NCBI GenBank assembly: GCA_018712345.1 | Contig: DVHG01000017.1 | Span: forward strand, 46,122-110,121 | Direction: 5' to 3' | DNA length: 64,000 nucleotides | Origin: Candidatus Onthovicinus excrementipullorum | GTDB taxonomy: Bacteria; Bacillota; Clostridia; Oscillospirales; Acutalibacteraceae | Shown here: in pieces, positions 1 to 8,080 of the stretch | Layout: each line of letters starts with the position of its first letter | How positions within the stretch are numbered: position 1 is the stretch's first letter | The notes under the pieces: model-generated | Seen by the model: the letters and a program-made list of their open reading frames with translations, nothing else | Told to the model about the DNA's origin: nothing | Database searches by the model: none | Program-made: the position numbers and the translations under genes

Positions 1-285
1 CAGTTTCCCATCCCGATAATCCTGCCCCCAGTGGCGCTGATAGCTTGCATAGCGGTCCACCGCATAGAAAAGGGAGGCCGCATAGGCGTTGACATCCTCC
101 GCTTGCGCGCCAAACTCTCCATTCAGATACATTTTCACCAATGTGCTGGATGGATCCTCATAGTCGGGCAGCTTGATCCTGCGGCATTCCCGGCCCGATT
201 CGCTCATCCGCCGCATCAGGCAGTCAATCTGCGTTGATTTTCCGCTGCCGTCAAGCCCTTCAAGGACAACCAGTTTACCGTGCAT
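1..285 (-). CDS. tmk: Thymidylate kinase-like P-loop kinase (partial, C-terminus outside window)
   Basis: This would phosphorylate dTMP to dTDP in the cytoplasm. The visible 95 residues begin MHGKLVVLEG and contain the nucleoside-kinase P-loop GLDGSGKST at about residues 10-18, followed by a TMP-kinase-like stretch ending in a DRYAS motif (family norm about 200-210 residues, so roughly half is missing at the window edge). The start at 285 lies 12 bases after a GGAGG; an in-frame ATG at 297 abuts that GGAGG and is less likely. It is divergent from thyX, which makes dTMP, so the pair fits consecutive steps. The family assignment is from the P-loop and context; another deoxynucleoside kinase of the same fold cannot be excluded. 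Confidence 0.8.
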   Translation of the reverse strand, partial: MHGKLVVLEGLDGSGKSTQIDCLMRRMSESGRECRRIKLPDYEDPSSTLVKMYLNGEFGAQAEDVNAYAASLFYAVDRYASYQRHWGQDYRDGKL

Positions 286-316
286 GTGTGAACACATCCT
301 CCCGTTTAATAGTAAT

Positions 317-344
317 ATTATACCATTTATTCCTTTTTAATCAA
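317..344 (-). promoter_or_regulatory. Promoter for tmk-like gene
   Basis: Reading leftward, TTGATT, a 16-base spacer and a perfect TATAAT lie upstream of the kinase gene. The match is by eye to the vegetative sigma consensus. Confidence 0.6.
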
Positions 345-372
345 GCAGCTTCTCGCGGAGAGCAGCACACAA

Positions 373-401
373 TTGATATTGGATTGCAAATATGGTAAAA
401 T
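373..401 (+). promoter_or_regulatory. Promoter for thyX
   Basis: TTGATA, a 17-base spacer and TAAAAT sit about 30 bases before the thyX start, back to back with the tmk promoter. An AGGAGG ribosome site follows at 416-421. Confidence 0.55.
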
Positions 402-430
402 GATGTCAAATCCTTAGGAGGTATGGGAGA

Positions 431-1804
431 ATGAACGAAATCCGCTCAACAGTTAAAATTGTCGGTCACACCGACTGCGGAGAGGCCATCTGTGCAGCCG
501 GCGGACGCATTTCCACCCTCAGCGGAAATGCAACCGAGATTCTGGAGAAATCCGGCGATCCGCAAAAGAATGCCGCCCTGATCGGGAAAGTGGCCGCGTC
601 CGGCCACACCTCCGTCATTGAGCACATCAGCTTTAATCTGGCGTTCACCAATGTCTCCGTGCTGGTGGAGCAGTTTATGATTGAGTTCCGCCTGGCCTCC
701 TTCACCGTAAAATCGCGCCGGTATGTGGATTTTTCCGACGCGGGATTTTTCACCCCGGAAATTGCGGATGCACAGGAGCGTGAAAAGTTCATCCGGGTGA
801 TGCGTGAGCGCTTTGACGATTATGCGCGCCTAACGGAACTGGGAATCCCCAAGGAAGATGCGCGTTTTGTGCTCCCCTACTGCTTTTACAGCAATTTTCT
901 GTGCACCCTCAACGGACGCGAGCTTTACCACGTCTTAGAGACGATGCTCTTTGGCCGTGGGGCAGCGTACCCCGAGATCAAAAAGCTCGGTGAGGAGCTG
1001 CTTGCACAGGCCTCAGAGATTGCCCCGGGCGTATTCGGCGGATTCCTGAACTGCCGTCATACCGTGTGCGATGTTCCTGTTGCAGTCCCCACCGGTATAG
1101 CCGACGCCCGTACCGATGTAAAACAGGCCCGGACAGAGCTGCTCGCCGCCACACCGGACCCGGAACAGATCGTTGCGCGCACAGCGCTGATTGAGACGGG
1201 CCTTTGCAGCGCCTCGGAAATCGAGCGTCTGATCGCTGATAAGGAGATCGTGAAGCAGATCCTTGCCTCCGTGGTGGAGTCAGACCGCCCCCGTGCGTTG
1301 GAAAACGTCAGCTTTACCTTCCGGATCAACGGGCTCTCTCTCTCCGGGATTACACACCTGGTACGGCACCGCATGCAGTCGGTCCAGATCCCGCCGCTGA
1401 AGAGCGGACGGCCGGAGGCGTACATCATTCCGCCGTCCGTCCAGGCGAATGCGCAGGCACTGGAAATTTATACGCAGGCATTCCGCCGTGCCGCAGACTA
1501 TCACCGGAGTGCGCCGGAGGAAGTCCGGGCTTATGCACTTTTAAGCGGAAATACACTCGATGTGGTCACGACGATGAACGCACGTGAGCTTCTCCTGTTC
1601 CTGCGGCTGCGCACATGTAACCGTGCCCAGTGGGAGATCCGTGCCTACGCTGTAGAAATGCTGATGGGCCTGCGGGCCGCTGCGCCGCTCCTCTTCTCCC
1701 ACTACGGACCCAGCTGCTGTGTGATGGATCACTGCCCGGAGGGGCGCCTTACCTGTGGGAAAATTCAGGAGGTCCGCCAAAAATTCCGGGGTGATTACCG
1801 ATAA
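431..1804 (+). CDS. thyX: Two-domain FAD-dependent thymidylate synthase (ThyX-like)
   Basis: ThyX methylates dUMP to dTMP using FAD, NADPH and methylenetetrahydrofolate. At 457 residues this is about twice the usual 220-250. Two ThyX-like halves can be read. The first has GHTSVIEH (about 59-66) and EFRLASFTVKSRRY (about 85-98), where the family motif RHRxxSxxxxSxRY has become EFRxxSxxxxSRRY. The second has a GLSLSGITHLVRHRMQS stretch with the intact RHR at about 312-314, but its following segment (KSGRPE) departs from SxRY. The motif appears shared between halves, suggesting one composite active site, which is inference. AGGAGG lies 9 bases before the ATG. It is divergent from the thymidylate kinase gene. 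Confidence 0.8.
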   Translation: MNEIRSTVKIVGHTDCGEAICAAGGRISTLSGNATEILEKSGDPQKNAALIGKVAASGHTSVIEHISFNLAFTNVSVLVEQFMIEFRLASFTVKSRRYVDFSDAGFFTPEIADAQEREKFIRVMRERFDDYARLTELGIPKEDARFVLPYCFYSNFLCTLNGRELYHVLETMLFGRGAAYPEIKKLGEELLAQASEIAPGVFGGFLNCRHTVCDVPVAVPTGIADARTDVKQARTELLAATPDPEQIVARTALIETGLCSASEIERLIADKEIVKQILASVVESDRPRALENVSFTFRINGLSLSGITHLVRHRMQSVQIPPLKSGRPEAYIIPPSVQANAQALEIYTQAFRRAADYHRSAPEEVRAYALLSGNTLDVVTTMNARELLLFLRLRTCNRAQWEIRAYAVEMLMGLRAAAPLLFSHYGPSCCVMDHCPEGRLTCGKIQEVRQKFRGDYR

Positions 1805-1878
1805 ACCCCATGATTTTGTCAGGGGCTGAAAAAATTACCGCTCTCATTATAATGAGCGATACTGTTCCAAAATTCGGA

Positions 1879-1920
1879 CAGCCGCCATGTTTTTCAGAAA
1901 CATGGCGGCTGAAATCTTTT
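1879..1920 (+). terminator. Rho-independent terminator after thyX
   Basis: A 14-bp stem CAGCCGCCATGTTT/AAACATGGCGGCTG with a short loop is followed by AAATCTTTTG. It lies between the convergent thyX and lipoprotein genes. Confidence 0.75.
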
Positions 1921-1970
1921 GTCTTTAATGATAAGCTTGCGTGACCGAACGGTCACCTGGCACTTTTGAT

Positions 1971-2513
1971 TCATTCTGCCAATTGAAAGGATACTTCTGT
2001 ACGCCCCTGACCGACGGCTTCTGCCAGGCCGGCGGCATTCTCCAGATAGCCAAGAGGCGTGTAACTGTAAGATGTGGAAAACGTTTGATAAAAAAGCACC
2101 AGGCAGTCGGAACCATACAGCATCAAGTCGCCGGACCGGATCTGTGCAGACCGCTGAGGATCAGCTGGCAGAGCTTCATCCAAATAATAATACTTTTCAT
2201 TGCCGTTAAGCTCGCTCATGCTGAGCGTCAGGGGCAGCCTCTGTACAAATGCTCTGGCAGCCTCATTATCATACAGTCTGGCGGAAAAGATTTTGCCGCC
2301 CACTGTGATTTGAAGATTCATCCTAAAATCATCCGCTTTCTGCGCATCGGTATCAGACGGGGGTTCAGCAATGATCTGCGCGCCCTGCCCTGTGCTCTGT
2401 GGATCCTCGGGCTGTTTCCCGGACATTTCGGATTCCGAACCACTGCAGGCTGTCAGCGAGATCAGCGCAATTCCCACAAGAAAAGATATCATTGCCTTTT
2501 TCACTTCAATCAC
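1971..2513 (-). CDS. Lipoprotein with cyclophilin-like domain
   Basis: The protein has 180 residues. A lipoprotein signal peptide is clear: charged start MIEVKKAM, hydrophobic stretch, then lipobox LTAC with Cys near residue 23. A low-complexity acidic/polar linker follows (to about 60), then a domain beginning MNLQITVGGKIFSARLYDN and containing GDLMLYG and TSYSYTPLG. These match what I recall of the bacterial cyclophilin-like fold family (often DUF-annotated), whose members need not be prolyl isomerases. It would sit on the outer face of the membrane. It is convergent with thyX and stands 21 bases beyond the DUF3737 gene on the same strand. Function unknown. Confidence 0.65.
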   Translation of the reverse strand: MIEVKKAMISFLVGIALISLTACSGSESEMSGKQPEDPQSTGQGAQIIAEPPSDTDAQKADDFRMNLQITVGGKIFSARLYDNEAARAFVQRLPLTLSMSELNGNEKYYYLDEALPADPQRSAQIRSGDLMLYGSDCLVLFYQTFSTSYSYTPLGYLENAAGLAEAVGQGRTEVSFQLAE

Positions 2514-2534
2514 TTCCCGGCTTGATTCAGAACT

Positions 2535-3413
2535 TTATGCGCAGGCGCAGGATTTGCCCACCTCTTTTATTGTGCCTGTATCCCGAATGATAACCTCACC
2601 CTTCGCGTTTTCGTCATCCAGGATTAATTCACCCACTGTCGGCACCATAATATGGCCTGCATAGGGATTTTTAATACTGAGGACCGGGGTCAGGATTGTG
2701 GCCTCCACCTCCGATTTTTCAAAGGCGAGGTCCGTATCGATCATTTCGCAATTGATCAGCTTCAAATTTTTGCAGTAGCAAAGCGGCTGTGTTCCGATGA
2801 TTTTACAGTTTTCAAAGGTGACGTTCTCACAGTACCAGGCCAGATACTCGCCTTTGACAATGCTGTTTTTTACTGTTACATGTTTGGCGTGCCAGAAGGC
2901 ATCCTTGGTGTCAAACACGCAGTTCTCAAAGACGGAGTCCTCAATGTACTGGAAGGAATACTTCCCCTTCAACTGGACGTTTTGGAAAGTCAGGTGATCC
3001 GCACGCATCATGAAGTATTCGCTGCCAGCCGTGCAGTTTTCCATCCGCATGCCGCGCACCGACCAGCCGAATTCCGGCGAGAGGATCTCACAATCGCGCA
3101 TGGCAACTTCACTGCATTCGCGCAGCGCTTTGATCCCGTGCAGCTTGGTGCCTGTCATTTGAATATGATCGGAATACCAGAGCGCCGCCCGGCAGAACTC
3201 AGTCATTTCCGAGCCGTTGATTTTAAGTCCGTGGTCATGCCAGAAGGGGTAGCGCAGATTAAAGTAACAGTGATCCACCTGAATATCCGCGCATTCCTTA
3301 AAGGCACTTTCTCCGTCGGCGGGGCCGTCAAAAATGCAGTCTTTTACCAAAATATCCTTACTCCCGTACAGGGCACGTTCCGCATCAAAGGTCTGATTCT
3401 GAATAATTCTCAT
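2535..3413 (-). CDS. DUF3737 family beta-helix-like protein
   Basis: The protein has 292 residues from the ATG at 3413, chosen because GGAGG (3421-3425) is 7 bases away; the longer track ORF has no better site. The sequence is a run of short repeats of the form xVxNCxFxG (for example VKNSIVKGEYLAWYCENV), typical of a right-handed beta-helix, and matches the DUF3737 family common in Firmicutes. Cys and aromatic residues recur on the repeat faces. No signal peptide is seen, so it is probably cytoplasmic. It follows a small helical-protein gene by about 30 bases, and the pair appears co-transcribed opposite a LysR gene. Biochemical role unknown. Confidence 0.75.
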   Translation of the reverse strand: MRIIQNQTFDAERALYGSKDILVKDCIFDGPADGESAFKECADIQVDHCYFNLRYPFWHDHGLKINGSEMTEFCRAALWYSDHIQMTGTKLHGIKALRECSEVAMRDCEILSPEFGWSVRGMRMENCTAGSEYFMMRADHLTFQNVQLKGKYSFQYIEDSVFENCVFDTKDAFWHAKHVTVKNSIVKGEYLAWYCENVTFENCKIIGTQPLCYCKNLKLINCEMIDTDLAFEKSEVEATILTPVLSIKNPYAGHIMVPTVGELILDDENAKGEVIIRDTGTIKEVGKSCACA

Positions 3414-3445
3414 TGAAAAGCCTCCATTATATATCAGATGAAAAA

Positions 3446-3691
3446 TCACGTTTTAATTTTATTTTTCCGGATCTGGTAGACCAGATAATCCAAACAATCG
3501 ATCCTTTTTTCTTCCTGATGCACACGGCTGAGGAGTGACTGCCTGTGGTCGGACAGAAGCCGGAGCTGCCGGTCCACTTCCCCACTCTCCATACAGCTCA
3601 AAAAGGCGGAGATTGTGTCAGGATCACATCCGGCATCCTTTAAATTCTGAATTACTGCCTGTGTTTCCTGGATGTTCATGCTGTTCATCAC
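3446..3691 (-). CDS. Small conserved helical protein upstream of DUF3737
   Basis: The product has 81 residues, or 77 from the inner Met (MNIQETQAV). It is predicted all-helical and charged, with the pattern LLSDHRQSLLSRVHQEEKRIDCLDYLVYQIRK resembling the dimerising helix of MerR-type regulators, but there is no DNA-binding helix-turn-helix. Its position directly upstream of the DUF3737 gene, with divergent LysR, suggests a small operon under LysR control (inference). It could be an accessory or sensor subunit. Function not recognised. Confidence 0.6.
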   Translation of the reverse strand: MMNSMNIQETQAVIQNLKDAGCDPDTISAFLSCMESGEVDRQLRLLSDHRQSLLSRVHQEEKRIDCLDYLVYQIRKNKIKT

Positions 3692-3758
3692 GCTCCTCTG
3701 TGCGTATGATCTCTGTTTGCCGCAATTCTATTATATGACCAACCGCACACAATATCAA

Positions 3759-3789
3759 ATACCTATATTTAATACGGATTCATAGGTAT
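3759..3789. promoter_or_regulatory. Candidate LysR operator (inverted repeat)
   Basis: ATACCTAT and ATAGGTAT are perfect inverted 8-mers separated by 15 bases, located between the divergent LysR gene and the small-protein/DUF3737 operon. LysR family members usually bind such imperfect dyads (T-N11-A type) between divergent genes. The assignment is by position and symmetry only. Confidence 0.45.
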
Positions 3790-3857
3790 AAACTATTTTT
3801 GTTTTTTGAAATGAAAACAAAATATAGATTTAAATTATTGGGTCTAACGTTGTATAG

Positions 3858-3886
3858 TTGCAGACTATATTATTTCGTGCTATACT
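3858..3886 (+). promoter_or_regulatory. Promoter for LysR gene
   Basis: TTGCAG, 17-base spacer, TATACT. The predicted start of transcription falls just before the ribosome site, giving a very short leader. Confidence 0.5.
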
Positions 3887-3905
3887 GGGGACCGGAGGCG
3901 ATCGT

Positions 3906-4799
3906 ATGGAATTACGGGTCCTGCAATATTTTCTGGCGGTGGCGCGGGAACAGAGCATCTCTGCGGCAGCTCAATCCCTGCACCTCTCCCAGCCTACACT
4001 GTCCACCCAACTCAAAGCGCTGGAGCAGGAATTGGGAAAGCAGCTGCTGATCCGCGGATCAAAGGGCTCGCGAAAAGTGACCCTGACCGAAGAGGGAATG
4101 ATCCTGCGCAAGCGCGCGGAGGAAATTCTTGATTTAGTTCAAAAAGCAGAGCATGAAATTTCACTCTCGTCCGATGCCATTGCCGGAGACGTGTGCATCG
4201 GCGCGGGAGAGTCGCAGGCCATCCGCCTGTTTGCAAAGGCCGCAAAGGAACTGCGCACCGCCTATCCGGATATTCATTATCATATTTTCAGCGGAAATTC
4301 TGTCTATGTAATGGAGCAGCTTGAAAAGGGACTGATTGACTTCGGTCTTGTATATGGTCCCGTGGATTCAACAAAGTATGAAGCCCTGAGCATACCGGTT
4401 AAAGACCTCTGGGGGGTCCTGATGCGCAAGGATGATCCTCTTGCTGAAAAGGAGGCCATACAGGCGGAGGATCTGTGGGATAAACCGCTGATTCTCTCCA
4501 ACCAGAAAAGCGACGGCTGGCCCCTCACCACCTGGCTGAAACGGGATCCGGGCCGGCTCAACATTGTGTCCACGTATAATTTGCTGTTCAATGCCTCCCT
4601 GCTGACCAGTGAGGGCTTTGGCTACACGCTCTGTTTTGACCGCCTGATCAACACAACCGGGGACAGCGATCTGTGCTTCCGCCCCCTCTCGCCAAGGCTG
4701 GAGTCTGCTGCCTCCATTGTCTGGAAAAAGTATCAGATCCTCTCCAAGGCGGCGGAAAAGTTCTTGCAGCAGCTGGGGCATATCTTTGAATCGGCCTGA
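3906..4799 (+). CDS. LysR family transcriptional regulator
   Basis: The protein has 297 residues, normal for the family. The N-terminal winged helix-turn-helix is unmistakable: MELRVLQYFLAVAREQSI then SAAAQSLHLSQPTLSTQLKALEQELG (residues about 16-42). The rest is the two-lobed inducer-binding domain. The start at 3906 was chosen over the longer track ORF because GGAGG (3894-3898) lies 7 bases upstream. It is divergent from the DUF3737 operon with a candidate dyad between them, so it probably regulates that operon and itself. The effector is unknown. Confidence 0.9.
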   Translation: MELRVLQYFLAVAREQSISAAAQSLHLSQPTLSTQLKALEQELGKQLLIRGSKGSRKVTLTEEGMILRKRAEEILDLVQKAEHEISLSSDAIAGDVCIGAGESQAIRLFAKAAKELRTAYPDIHYHIFSGNSVYVMEQLEKGLIDFGLVYGPVDSTKYEALSIPVKDLWGVLMRKDDPLAEKEAIQAEDLWDKPLILSNQKSDGWPLTTWLKRDPGRLNIVSTYNLLFNASLLTSEGFGYTLCFDRLINTTGDSDLCFRPLSPRLESAASIVWKKYQILSKAAEKFLQQLGHIFESA

Positions 4800-4840
4800 T
4801 CCTCCAGCTCGGTTTATCTCCAATTCATCATTCGATTTGT

Positions 4841-4876
4841 TAAAAAGCGGCGGCACCCGAAACGGATGCCGCCGCT
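4841..4876 (-). terminator. Terminator of trpXYZ-like operon
   Basis: AGCGGCGGCA/TGCCGCCGCT stem with an 11-base loop, followed leftward by TTTTTAAC. It sits 34 bases past the ATPase gene and also lies after the convergent LysR gene. Confidence 0.75.
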
Positions 4877-4909
4877 TACTGATACGGTAAGTGTATATGG
4901 AATAATCTC

Positions 4910-5692
4910 TCAGTTGCCGCACTCAATGCTGATATCGTTGAACACATCCAGCAGCGCGTCGATATTGGTCTCCGCCTTTTCCTGGCCGGCGATATCGCGG
5001 ACACACTGCCCCTCGTGGAGCATTACCAGACGGCTGCCGTACTCTACGGCAAAACGCAGGTTATGGGTGACCATCAGGGTGGTGATGTGTTTTTCCTCGA
5101 TCAGCTTCCGGGTCAGGTCCATGACCGTCCGGGAGGACTTGGGATCGAGCGCTGCCGTGTGCTCGTCAAGCAGCAGCAGGTCGATATCCGTCATGTTCGC
5201 GATAATCAGCGCGAGAGCCTGACGCTGACCGCCCGACAGCGTGCCCACTTTGGCGTTTAGCCGGTTTTCAAGCCCCATGGAGCAGGCGGACAGAAGTTCC
5301 TGATAATAAACCGTGCGCTTTTTGCTCACAGCCGGCGTCAGACCGAACGGCCTGTTCTTGGAGTCCGCAAGCGCCATATTTTCCAGGATTGTCAAATCGG
5401 CACAGCTCCCCTTCTGCGGGTCCTGAAAAACGCGGCCGATATGTCTGGCACGCCGGAACTCCCGCTGCCGGGTGAGATCCTTCCCCTCAAAGAGGATCCT
5501 GCCGCTGTCCGGGGTGAGCGATCCGGAGATCAGGTTCAGCAAAGTCGTCTTTCCTGAGCCGTTGGAGCCGACAATAGAGACGAACTCCCCCTTTTCAACA
5601 GAAAAATTAAAGTGGTCAAACACCTTGTGTTCATCCGGTGTGCCTTTCCCGAAGGAGACCGTAACATCCTCAATCTTCAGCAATTTCAGCAC
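4910..5692 (-). CDS. trpZ: ABC transporter ATP-binding protein (TrpZ-type)
   Basis: This is the ATPase of a predicted tryptophan importer. It has 260 residues with Walker A GSNGSGKTT (about 43-51), signature LSGGQRQALAL, Walker B LLLLDEHTAALDP and the switch His in VTHNLRFA. The catalytic Glu of Walker B is present. The ORF begins with GTG at 5692, overlapping the permease stop by 23 bases; a downstream TTG start is possible. It is the last gene of the three-gene operon, followed by a strong terminator. Substrate is inferred from the Trp T-box upstream and the PF04392-type binding protein; the sequence itself does not prove tryptophan. Confidence 0.85.
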   Translation of the reverse strand: MLKLLKIEDVTVSFGKGTPDEHKVFDHFNFSVEKGEFVSIVGSNGSGKTTLLNLISGSLTPDSGRILFEGKDLTRQREFRRARHIGRVFQDPQKGSCADLTILENMALADSKNRPFGLTPAVSKKRTVYYQELLSACSMGLENRLNAKVGTLSGGQRQALALIIANMTDIDLLLLDEHTAALDPKSSRTVMDLTRKLIEEKHITTLMVTHNLRFAVEYGSRLVMLHEGQCVRDIAGQEKAETNIDALLDVFNDISIECGN

Positions 5693-6590
5693 CCCTTTTC
5701 TTGTTCATCAATCTGCCGGCCACGAGAGCGACGGTGAAGAGGACCGCCATGAGCAGTTTCAGATATTCCGTCGGCAAGCCGAGCGCCAGAGCAACGGAAA
5801 GGCAGGCCTTATAGATCACCGCGCCGATGATGACCTTCGTCGTATCCTTCATGAAGCGCACCTTGCGGAACAGGCTGGTACCGATGATGACGGAAGCCAG
5901 ACCAATCACCACCATGCCCGTGCCCATCTGCAGGTCCGCCGACCCCTTCTGCTGCGCAATCAGGGACCCTGCCAGCGCAGCAAAGCCATTGCCGATCGCC
6001 AGACCGAGGATTTTCATCATGCCGGGGTCCTTCCCCAGCATTTTGACGTACTGCTGATTGTTACCGGCAGCGCGCAGCAGCAGCCCGGACTTGGTCTTGA
6101 GGTACAGGTCCATCACGATCTTAAACAGCAGGACGAGGACAATCAGAAGAATCACGGCGCGCAGCTGATAGGATCCGATATACTGCGGAATCACGCTGGC
6201 CGGTGCGGTGTTGAAGATCGTCTCCCCGTTGAAGAACGAGGCGATGGACATTCCGTCCGTACCCGCCATCATAATGACCAGATTGATGGACAGCAGGGCC
6301 GTCATCACCAGAATTCCGCATAGCAGCGGGCGGATCTTAAGCTTGACATTCAGAAGGCCTGTGATGCTCCCGGCAACAGCGCCCGCCGCAAAGGATACAA
6401 CACAGCAGATCCACGGATTGACCCCGGACAGAATCATTACGCCGGTCAGCACGGCGCCGAGCGGAACCGTGCCGTCCACGGACAGGTCCGGAAAATCAAG
6501 AATGCTGAATGTGATATAGACGCCCAGTGCCAGAACGGCATACATCATGCCCTCCTCCAGCGTCACCTTGAGGATATTGAAAAGTTCCAA
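5670..6590 (-). CDS. trpY: ABC transporter permease (TrpY-type)
   Basis: The protein has 306 residues and about eight or nine hydrophobic membrane segments. The sequence near LDFPDLSVDGTVPLGA and a later GNGFAALAGSLIAQQKG resembles the branched-chain-like permease class that pairs with the PF04392 binding proteins. It lies between the binding protein and the ATPase. Its stop overlaps the ATPase start, indicating translational coupling. It is regulated as part of the T-box operon. Tryptophan specificity is inferred from the T-box specifier. Confidence 0.85.
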   Translation of the reverse strand: MELFNILKVTLEEGMMYAVLALGVYITFSILDFPDLSVDGTVPLGAVLTGVMILSGVNPWICCVVSFAAGAVAGSITGLLNVKLKIRPLLCGILVMTALLSINLVIMMAGTDGMSIASFFNGETIFNTAPASVIPQYIGSYQLRAVILLIVLVLLFKIVMDLYLKTKSGLLLRAAGNNQQYVKMLGKDPGMMKILGLAIGNGFAALAGSLIAQQKGSADLQMGTGMVVIGLASVIIGTSLFRKVRFMKDTTKVIIGAVIYKACLSVALALGLPTEYLKLLMAVLFTVALVAGRLMNKKRGAEIAED

Positions 6591-6665
6591 TCCTCACACC
6601 TCCGTAAAAATCAGGGAATACGGCGGGTGAAGCCCGCCGCACCCTGTCTGTTTCATATAGCCCGA

Positions 6666-7667
6666 TTACTGCTGATTGGTCTCAACCCGTTCCGCAGAGT
6701 CATATTCCGCCGGAATCGTGATATTAAAACTGGCCGCAACAGCCTCATTTACAACGGGAGTGGGATTTTCAATGCTCTCGACCGGGATGGAGCCGGCATT
6801 TGTGCCGCCGAGGATCTTCCCAACCATGGCACCCGTCTGGTTCCCGAGTGCGACATAATCGAGCCCTTCGGAGGCAATGCAGCCGTTCTTGACCTGCTCA
6901 ATCTCCGATCCGTAGACCGGAATGCCTGCCTCGTTGGCGCGTGCAAGAACGGTCTGGAGATTGGTCACCACGTTGTTATCCGTAAAATTGTTGATGCAGT
7001 CCACCTGGGAGGCCAGCGTTGCAGCCGCCTGCGGGATATCCGAGGCGTTCTGGACCCCGGTCGCCACGATCTCAAATCCGTATTTGGGTGCGAGCTCCCT
7101 GAATTTTTCCAGATGGGAGAGGGAATTGGACTCGTTCGTCGTGTAGAGGACGCCGATCTTTGTGGCATCCGGCTGGAGCGCGCGGATCATCTGCATCTGC
7201 TGCTCCAGCGGCAGGAAATCGGATGTGCCTGTGCAGTTGCCGCCGGGGGCATTCATATCCGCCACGAGACCCGCCTCCACAGGGTCGGACACCGCGCAGA
7301 AGACCACCTGAGTGCTCGTACCCTGCGCCTTGCCATAAGCGGCCAGCGCGGCGGGCGTCGCAATTCCGACAATCACATCATAATTTTTAGCAACCATGTT
7401 GGCGGCCAGCTGCTCCGCAGTCTCCGTGGAGTTCTGGGCGTTCTGATAGTCGATCCGGACATTCTCGCCATCCTTGTAACCAGCGGCCTCAATGCCCTGG
7501 ATCAGGCCGTTATAGCAGTTGTCCAGAGAGGGGTGCGCGGCGTACTGAATAATGCCAACGGTCGGGAGGTCCGTATTTCCTCCGCCATTCCCCGCACAAG
7601 CGGCGGCGGTGACGGCAATCATGGCAATGGAGAGGACGGCGGCAAAAATCTTTACAAACTTTTTCAT
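6666..7667 (-). CDS. trpX: ABC substrate-binding lipoprotein (TrpX-type, PF04392-like)
   Basis: The protein has 333 residues from the ATG at 7667 (GGAG 8-9 bases upstream). It has a lipoprotein signal: MKKFVKIFAAVLSIAM, then lipobox TAAAC with Cys near residue 24. The mature part has the periplasmic-binding fold with VGIIQYAAHPSLDNCYNGLIQG near the start and a middle ITDNNVVTNL-like region, as in the ABC_sub_bind family. It is the first gene after the Trp T-box and would deliver the ligand to TrpY/TrpZ. The T-box specifier is UGG, so tryptophan is the best guess for substrate; a related aromatic compound remains possible. Confidence 0.85.
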   Translation of the reverse strand: MKKFVKIFAAVLSIAMIAVTAAACAGNGGGNTDLPTVGIIQYAAHPSLDNCYNGLIQGIEAAGYKDGENVRIDYQNAQNSTETAEQLAANMVAKNYDVIVGIATPAALAAYGKAQGTSTQVVFCAVSDPVEAGLVADMNAPGGNCTGTSDFLPLEQQMQMIRALQPDATKIGVLYTTNESNSLSHLEKFRELAPKYGFEIVATGVQNASDIPQAAATLASQVDCINNFTDNNVVTNLQTVLARANEAGIPVYGSEIEQVKNGCIASEGLDYVALGNQTGAMVGKILGGTNAGSIPVESIENPTPVVNEAVAASFNITIPAEYDSAERVETNQQ

Positions 7668-7767
7668 GGTAAAAACTCCTTTTGATAAAATTAAAATGGA
7701 TTTTAATGGGGAATTTTTATCCACGCCATCGTTCCTTCAGCAATATCATCAGTAACCAGCTCCTGTC

Positions 7768-8027
7768 AAAAAAAAGTCCCTAAGGCTCTGCTGTAAGCCT
7801 TAGGGACAGGATTAACAAACTCCTGCGGTGCCACCCACATTCACCAAAATGGTGCTCTCACCGTGCACGATCATGCACGCCCCGCTGTAACGGTCGGGCT
7901 CCGTCTCCCCTACTCAGAAAGCTTTTCGGTTCGCCCTCGTGAGTCCATTCACGCTGCCTATGTCGCCTGCTTGCACCACCCGCAGGCTCTCTGAAGACAA
8001 TCGGCCGCGCTACTACTCTCACTCGTT
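7768..8027 (-). promoter_or_regulatory. T-box riboswitch with UGG (Trp) specifier
   Basis: Reading leftward from about 8027 the RNA shows the T-box order: stem I with an AGTAG/GGTGG region, a specifier loop reading GAA-TGG-ACTC (TGG at 7945-7947), then the conserved GGGTGGCACCGC antiterminator sequence (about 7838-7826), then a 12-bp terminator GTCCCTAAGGCT/AGCCTTAGGGAC (7776-7807) and eight T residues (7768-7775). Uncharged tRNA-Trp would pair with the specifier and the T-box sequence and prevent termination, turning on the transporter. Known family: T-box (RF00230). Confidence 0.93.
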
Positions 8028-8045
8028 GGTTTAATAATTTGTTTT

Positions 8046-8074
8046 ATTATATGCGATCCGAATCGATTTGTCAA
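8046..8074 (-). promoter_or_regulatory. Consensus promoter for the T-box/trpXYZ operon
   Basis: A perfect TTGACA, 17-base spacer and perfect TATAAT, immediately upstream of the T-box leader. It begins just after the stop codon of the upstream membrane gene, so the transporter is transcribed independently. Confidence 0.85.
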
Positions 8075-8080
8075 TACCTG

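Noticed and set aside
6627-7685. 352-residue + strand ORF opposite trpX
   Set aside because: Antisense shadow of the binding protein gene.
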